Shown here: piece after piece, positions 14,143-14,442 of the stretch
Layout of the letters: each line of letters starts with the position of its first letter
Position numbering within the stretch: the stretch's first letter is position 1
From: Prevotella sp. CAG:891
Lineage (GTDB): Bacteria > Bacteroidota > Bacteroidia > Bacteroidales > Bacteroidaceae
Length of the DNA stretch: 14,442 nucleotides
NCBI GenBank assembly: GCA_000437675.1
Contig: FR901687.1
Span: 1-14,442, forward strand
Direction: 5' to 3'
The notes under the pieces: generated by a model
What the model was told of the DNA's origin: nothing
Database searches by the model: none
The model's input: the letters and a program-made list of their open reading frames with translations, nothing else
Translations under genes and position numbers: made by a program

Positions 14143-14169
14143 ATCTTGTCTTACATTAGAAGACAAGAC
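14143..14169 (-). repeat. right inverted repeat of the capsule promoter switch, also a terminator-like hairpin
   Basis: Reverse-complement partner of 13968-13994. It contains a perfect 9-bp stem (14144-14152 with 14160-14168, loop ACATTAG) and is followed on the plus strand by C and five T (14170-14174), so it can act as an intrinsic terminator for rightward transcription in the present orientation. Confidence 0.7.
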
Positions 14170-14442
14170 TTTTTACTCTCTACCCTATCCAGCACATTGG
14201 CAGTTTTTATTTCGTTTTTCTCTTATTCCCTTTGTTTTTTCCCATCAATTATATCCTATCTGCTGGCATTTTTTTCCTCTGATTTATCCAGGTAAGCCCT
14301 TTATGGAACATACACACTTGCATTCCTGATGCTTAGAAGTTGATGCTGCGTGCATGGGTAAAGCAGGCGGTGAAGTGTTAATTGCCCGCACCGCAAAAAA
14401 GTAAACAAGTAGGTGTTCAAAATTATTTTATATAATTCTATC
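14170..14442. other. non-coding stretch upstream of the promoter switch
   Basis: It is T-rich up to about 14275, then of mixed composition. I see no gene, tRNA or strong hairpin. A 16-codon frame at 14354-14404 (plus) is too short to support. The invertase expected to act on the switch is not in this stretch and may lie further right. Confidence 0.4.

Larger units (their letters stand above)
13968..14169. promoter_or_regulatory. invertible promoter element bounded by 27-bp inverted repeats, OFF orientation
   Basis: Positions 13968-13994 and 14143-14169 are inverted repeats that match at 23 of 27 positions, with an uninterrupted 11-base core (CTAATGTAAGA at 13978-13988; its complement at 14149-14159). 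They enclose 148 bp, for a total of 202 bp. Each repeat is itself built like a tyrosine recombinase site: 9-base arms (right site TCTTGTCTT / AAGACAAGA, perfect; left site TCTTATCTC / AAGATATGA, 7 of 9 complementary) around an identical 7-base centre CTAATGT. The enclosed DNA holds TACCTTTG (14127-14134), a good -7 box pointing right, away from upxY. Inversion would aim it left into the upxY leader. No clear -33 box is seen. Size and position match known invertible Bacteroides capsule promoters. Confidence 0.7.

Noticed and set aside
14354..14404. 16-codon plus-strand frame MGKAGGEVLIARTAKK
   Set aside because: Too short, no ribosome-binding context, and not recognised with any certainty.
1..14442. 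CRISPR array, rRNA genes, replication origin
   Set aside because: No regularly spaced repeats and no rRNA-like or iteron-like sequence were seen.

Overview
The window looks like a capsular polysaccharide (CPS) locus of a gut Bacteroidales organism, most likely Bacteroides or Phocaeicola. The reasons are a UpxY-type NusG paralogue at the head, AT-rich ribosome-binding regions, TAnnTTTG-type promoter elements and a characteristic rml/ugd/wecB gene set. All recognised genes lie on the minus strand, so transcription runs from about 14,000 down to 1 and the locus continues off the left edge.

Head region (about 12,180-14,170). A 27-bp imperfect inverted repeat pair (13968-13994 and 14143-14169) encloses 148 bp carrying a TACCTTTG promoter element that now points away from the capsule genes. 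This has the architecture of an invertible capsule promoter in the OFF orientation. A leader of about 200 bp follows, then upxY (transcription antiterminator with KOW domain), then a tyrosine-recombinase-like gene that keeps the fold but has lost most of its catalytic residues.

Cargo region (about 9,200-12,180). An AbiH-family anti-phage gene with its own leader and a palindrome sits here. It is followed by an IS graveyard: an ISAs1-type transposase with a premature amber codon and a frameshifted tail, bracketed by two direct copies of the 3' end of a decayed IS66-like element. No upxZ is visible.

Biosynthetic region (1-9,110). Tightly packed genes run in the order ugd (UDP-glucose dehydrogenase), UDP-glucuronate 4-epimerase, wecB (UDP-GlcNAc 2-epimerase), a hexapeptide acetyltransferase with a G8 tract that could phase-vary, rmlA-rmlD-rmlC-rmlB (dTDP-L-rhamnose), and the first 348 codons of a Wzx-type flippase. 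They predict a supply of UDP-GlcA, UDP-GalA, UDP-ManNAc and dTDP-L-rhamnose, with possible O-acetylation. The glycosyltransferases, polymerase and initiating transferase must lie beyond the left edge.

Most interesting points: the OFF-oriented invertible promoter whose repeats look like tyrosine recombinase sites; the dead recombinase paralogue beside it; a tRNA-like minihelix upstream of rmlA; the G8 slippage tract; and the defence gene embedded between the capsule switch and the sugar genes.
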